Of a DNA stretch of 44,574 bases, positions 41,543-44,574 are shown in pieces. The DNA comes from an uncultured Sphingomonas sp. GTDB lineage: Bacteria > Pseudomonadota > Alphaproteobacteria > Sphingomonadales > Sphingomonadaceae. The notes beneath the pieces were generated by a model. The model ran no database searches and was not told the origin of the DNA. It saw only the letters and a list, made by a program, of their open reading frames with translations. Numbering within the stretch: position 1 is the stretch's first letter; the number at the start of each line of letters is the position of its first letter. The translations under genes were made by a program, and so were the position numbers. The DNA lies in the NCBI GenBank assembly GCA_913777325.1, contig CAJYSA010000066.1, positions 1 through 44,574 on the forward strand, written 5' to 3'.

Positions 41543-41558
41543 CGGCACGCCCCTTGCA
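41543..41558 (+). promoter_or_regulatory. Sigma-54 promoter for fliK-fliL
   Basis: CGGCACGCCCCTTGCA shares the core GGCACGCCCCTTGC with the flgB and transglycosylase boxes. The expected start is near 41570, about 29 bases before the fliK TTG. Confidence 0.83.
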
Positions 41559-41598
41559 TCGACCGCTGCGGACCTCGATCACGAAAGCGGGCTGAACC

Positions 41599-44151
41599 TT
41601 GACCACGATCGCAAGCCTCCTGTTGACGACGGCGCCGGGCGCGATGCTGCCGGGCGCCGCGCCCGCGGCGCCGGGCATCGGCGCCGCGAGCGGCGACTTC
41701 CTGAAGCTGGTGCTGCCCGGTTGCGGCGACGGCATCGCGGCGGGCGTGGCCGGTGTCGCGGTGGACGGTACGGGCGTGGCGGCAGTGGCGCGGCGGCAGG
41801 ATCTTGCCGGGGCCGGCACCGGGTTGCCGCTGGTCGACGCGGGCGTGACAGACGGCGAGGAGGCGCTGGCCTGGCTGGCGGATGCGACCGGGACCGCCAT
41901 CCCCCCCGCCCCGATCGCCCCCGCCCCCATCGACGCTGCGCCGACCGGTGCTGCGCCGACCGTGGCCGACGACGCGACGAAGCGGACGCGCGTCGCGCCG
42001 CTGCCGATCCTGCCGCGCACGCCGCTGCCCGTTGCGGCGGGCGAGCCCCCGCGTCCCCGCGCGCGCATCGCGCCGCCCGACGTGCCGGTGCAGCTCCCGA
42101 TCGGCGACACCATCCCGGTCGCGGAAGCGGCCACCAGCGACGACGCGGCGGCATCGATCGAGCGTGACACCGACGTGCCGACGCCCACCACCGACACGCC
42201 GGTGCCGGTGCCGATCGCCACCGTCGTGCCCGTCCCGCTTCCCACGGTCACCCCGCAGCCCACGCCGACCGTCACCGAACACGCAGCGCCGCCGGTCGAA
42301 CGAGCGCCCATCGGGGTCGCCGCGACCTCGCCGGACGCGACCGTCGTCGCCACCTCACGTCCGTCGCCCATGCCCGTCTCCGACGCCGTCGAACCGCACC
42401 CCGCGACCACCAGCGCGGGTGCGCGCACCACGACGTCCGCGCCCGCACCGCTTGCGCCGCCGCAGGTGGCGTCCCCGCTTTCCGACGCGGCGCCGACGCC
42501 GCGCGCATCCGCGACGGTTCGGCAAGCACCGGCACTGGTGGAGGCGACGTCCGAAACGGCGCCCCCCGCCCGCACCGCACGCGCCGAACCGCCGGCCTCG
42601 CTTTCAGTCGAACAAGCCAGCCTCCCGCCGGCACGCGACGCCGTGTCGTCGCGCGCCGCGCCCGCCACGCGGCGGGCCGCTTCCCCGATGGCCGCCACGC
42701 CGGTGCCGATCGAGACGGCGACGCCGACGGCTGCCGCATCGGTCAGGACCGTGATCGCGGCGCCGGTGGCGCGTGCTGCGGTCGATGCCCCGGTGCCGCT
42801 CGACATCTCGCCGGAATTCGCCGCCGCGATCGTCGCCGATCGGCCCGCCGCGACGATCGCGGATCCGACCGTCGCGCCTAACGTCGCGATCGCGACCGAG
42901 GTGCCCGCGTCCGGTGCCGCGCCGGTGCGCCCGCCGCTCCCCGCCGAGAGCGCGATTCGACCGGGTGCCGCATCGCGGCCCGCCCAACCGGCGCCAACAC
43001 CCGCCGCCGAAGCGCTATCCGTGCCTGCGAGCACGGACGCTCCCGCCGTCGCGCCCCGCGCGACCGCATCGATGACCGCGCGATCGGACGCGTCGGTGTC
43101 GATCGCCCCGCCGGTCACCGAGTCGGTCGCCGCCCCGGTCACCGGGTCGATCGCCGCGCCCGTCACCGAGCCGCTGGCCACGATCCCGCCGACGAGCGCG
43201 CGCGCGATGCGCGTTGCGACGGCCCCGACCGCCGCCGCCGAACCGTCGGCGCCCGCGCGCGTGACGACGACGGTCGCGCCCGCGTCGATCGCGCCCGCCG
43301 CCGCCCCGCCGACGGTCGCAGCGGACCGCGCAGTGCGCGTGCCGCCGATCCAGCCGGTGATCGCCGCTTTGGCCCCGACGCCCGTCGGCGCGCCCGCCGC
43401 CGTCCCGGTCAGCTCGACGCCGTCCGGCGCGACCATCGCGTCCCCGGCGGCGACGCAGACGATCGACGCAGCGTCCCCGAGCACGACCGACCCGTCGATC
43501 CGGCGCGACGCGGCGCGCCCGATCGGCACCGCCACCACCGTCGCGCCGCCGGCCGAGGCGACACCGGCGCCGGTGATCGCCAGCGCCGCGCGCACCTTCG
43601 CCGAGGCGATCCATCGCGCGGTGGCGGGCGAGGATCGCGCACGCGCCGCCGATCCGTCCGCACCGGTCACGCAGCCGCAGGCGACCGCCGCGATCTCCCC
43701 CGCCGCGGTGACCGCGACGGGGCAGGCGCCGCAGCAGACGCTCGACATGCGCCAGCCGCATTGGCCCGGCGCGATGATCCAGCATATCGAGAGGCTGCGC
43801 GACATGGCCGATGCCAATGACATGCGCATCCGCGTGGTCCCCGACGCGCTGGGCACGATCGACGTCGCGCTGCGCCGCGAGGGCGACACAGTGCAGGTGC
43901 AACTGACCGCCGAGCAGCCGCAGACCCGCGCGATGCTGGCCGAGGCGCAGCCACGGCTGACCGAGATGGCCGAGGCGCGCGGGCTGAAGCTTCAGCACGG
44001 CGCCAGCGGCGGCGGGGCCACCACCGCGCAGGGCGGCGGCCAGCAGCAGCCACCGCAGCAGCAGCGCGCCGCGCCGCTTCCCTCCGCCCCCCCGTCCGCC
44101 CGCCGCGCGTCGGCGGCGACGACGGACGACACCGATCAGCGACTCGCCTGA
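41599..44151 (+). CDS. fliK: Flagellar hook-length control protein FliK (TTG start)
   Basis: An 850-residue molecular ruler. Most of it (about 70-700) is low-complexity Ala/Pro/Thr/Val sequence. The conserved C-terminal hook-length domain is at about 717-800 (HIERLRDMADANDMRIRVVP, DALGTIDVALRREGDTVQVQ, LTAEQPQTRAMLAEAQPRLT). The start is TTG at 41599 (MTTIASLLLTT), about 29 bases from the predicted sigma-54 start point; an ATG at 41644 is an alternative. It is much longer than enterobacterial FliK (~405). It measures the hook built from FlgE and switches export specificity. Confidence 0.92.
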   Translation: MTTIASLLLTTAPGAMLPGAAPAAPGIGAASGDFLKLVLPGCGDGIAAGVAGVAVDGTGVAAVARRQDLAGAGTGLPLVDAGVTDGEEALAWLADATGTAIPPAPIAPAPIDAAPTGAAPTVADDATKRTRVAPLPILPRTPLPVAAGEPPRPRARIAPPDVPVQLPIGDTIPVAEAATSDDAAASIERDTDVPTPTTDTPVPVPIATVVPVPLPTVTPQPTPTVTEHAAPPVERAPIGVAATSPDATVVATSRPSPMPVSDAVEPHPATTSAGARTTTSAPAPLAPPQVASPLSDAAPTPRASATVRQAPALVEATSETAPPARTARAEPPASLSVEQASLPPARDAVSSRAAPATRRAASPMAATPVPIETATPTAAASVRTVIAAPVARAAVDAPVPLDISPEFAAAIVADRPAATIADPTVAPNVAIATEVPASGAAPVRPPLPAESAIRPGAASRPAQPAPTPAAEALSVPASTDAPAVAPRATASMTARSDASVSIAPPVTESVAAPVTGSIAAPVTEPLATIPPTSARAMRVATAPTAAAEPSAPARVTTTVAPASIAPAAAPPTVAADRAVRVPPIQPVIAALAPTPVGAPAAVPVSSTPSGATIASPAATQTIDAASPSTTDPSIRRDAARPIGTATTVAPPAEATPAPVIASAARTFAEAIHRAVAGEDRARAADPSAPVTQPQATAAISPAAVTATGQAPQQTLDMRQPHWPGAMIQHIERLRDMADANDMRIRVVPDALGTIDVALRREGDTVQVQLTAEQPQTRAMLAEAQPRLTEMAEARGLKLQHGASGGGATTAQGGGQQQPPQQQRAAPLPSAPPSARRASAATTDDTDQRLA

Positions 44152-44168
44152 ACTAAGGAACCCCGATC

Positions 44169-44574
44169 ATGAGTGACGCACCAGAGGCCGCCGCGGCGGC
44201 GCCCAAGAAGAAGGGCAAGATGAAGATGATCATCCTCGGCGCCGTCGGCGTCGTCGTCCTGCTGGGCGGCGGCGTCGGCGCGGGGCTATATGCCGCCGGC
44301 TCGGGGATGGTCGGCGGCGGCGGCAGCCATGAAAAGGCCGCCGCCCACGAGGATCCCAACAAGCCCAAGCTGGTGCCCAAGAGCGAGCAGAAGCACGCGG
44401 GCGACGCCGCCGAGGGCGGCGAAGGCGGGCACGGCGGCGGCGAAGCCAAGGCCGAGGGCGAAGGGGGCGAAGGCGGTGGCGAGGCCCATGGCGCGCCCAC
44501 GCCGGACGGCCATGGCGGCGAGCCCTATGCGTCCAACTATTTCGCGATGGAGAAGGAGTTCACCTCCAATCTTC
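44169..44574 (+). CDS. fliL: Flagellar basal body protein FliL (5' part, runs off window)
   Basis: The first 135 codons of fliL; the 3' end is beyond the window. A short basic cytoplasmic start (PKKKGKMKM) precedes one membrane helix (IILGAVGVVVLLGGGVGAGL, about residues 21-40). A long Gly/Glu/His/Lys-rich linker leads to YASNYFAMEKEFTSNL, the beginning of the periplasmic FliL domain. FliL surrounds the stator units and supports torque. It lies 17 bases downstream of fliK and is probably co-transcribed with it. Confidence 0.93.
   Translation, partial: MSDAPEAAAAAPKKKGKMKMIILGAVGVVVLLGGGVGAGLYAAGSGMVGGGGSHEKAAAHEDPNKPKLVPKSEQKHAGDAAEGGEGGHGGGEAKAEGEGGEGGGEAHGAPTPDGHGGEPYASNYFAMEKEFTSNL

Overview
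The window is high-GC alphaproteobacterial chromosome, most likely from Sphingomonas or a close relative. The evidence is the hisS-prfA-prmC-DUF4167 gene order, the DUF4167 protein starting with an arginine/glycine-rich MINNRQNGRRR segment, a receiver-less FlbD/FleQ-type activator, and intergenic repeat families of a kind I associate with sphingomonads. No plasmid, phage or IS gene was seen. The assignment rests on protein features and was not tested by alignment.

Left part (1-14.4 kb), housekeeping and accessory genes. Leftward: a CBS-domain protein, a DUF4167 protein, prmC, prfA and hisS; hisS and prfA overlap by 4 nt. Rightward: a DUF1345 membrane protein, an M61 metallopeptidase with a PDZ domain, and inorganic pyrophosphatase. 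Leftward again: a TfoX-like protein, an SMR transporter with a GNAT acetyltransferase, an EamA transporter translationally coupled to an AbrB/PIN toxin-antitoxin pair, and ispG. An acyltransferase-3 membrane protein is divergent from ispG.

Right part (14.4-44.6 kb), a large flagellar cluster in several polarity blocks. (1) Leftward motA-motB (16.3-14.5 kb). (2) Leftward flgBCDEFGHIJ and flgKL (25.7-16.8 kb): rod, hook, rings and hook-filament junction. (3) Rightward: a second, reduced MotA/MotB-like pair followed by flgA, then flgM-flgN, then a lytic transglycosylase, flhA and fliA (26.0-32.3 kb). (4) Leftward fliC flagellin (34.3-32.9 kb). (5) Rightward sigma-54 activator, fliE-F-G-H-I-J, then fliK and fliL, which runs off the right edge (34.6-44.6 kb).

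The control logic is partly readable. Four sigma-54 type -24/-12 boxes (three sharing the core GGCACGCCCCTTGC) lie before flgB, the second stator pair, the lytic transglycosylase/flhA/fliA operon and fliK. A sigma-54 activator is encoded in the same cluster. Two sigma-28 type promoters (TAAAG-N14-GYCGTTT) lie before flgM and fliC, matching the presence of FliA and its anti-sigma factor FlgM. This supports a hierarchy of activator and sigma-54, then basal body/hook and FliA, then flagellin and FlgM. A near-identical palindrome (CGGCAAA-GG-TTTGCCG) upstream of sigma-54 promoters is a candidate enhancer site.

The most unusual observations are: a histidyl-tRNA synthetase whose last ~120 codons differ in composition and lack the usual anticodon-domain pattern; a second stator pair in which the MotA-like subunit lacks the first transmembrane helix; two sigma-54 promoters placed so that the start codon falls at about +3; a flagellar lytic transglycosylase without a signal peptide; a FlgH without a lipobox cysteine; and about nine copies of a ~77-bp palindromic repeat between genes.
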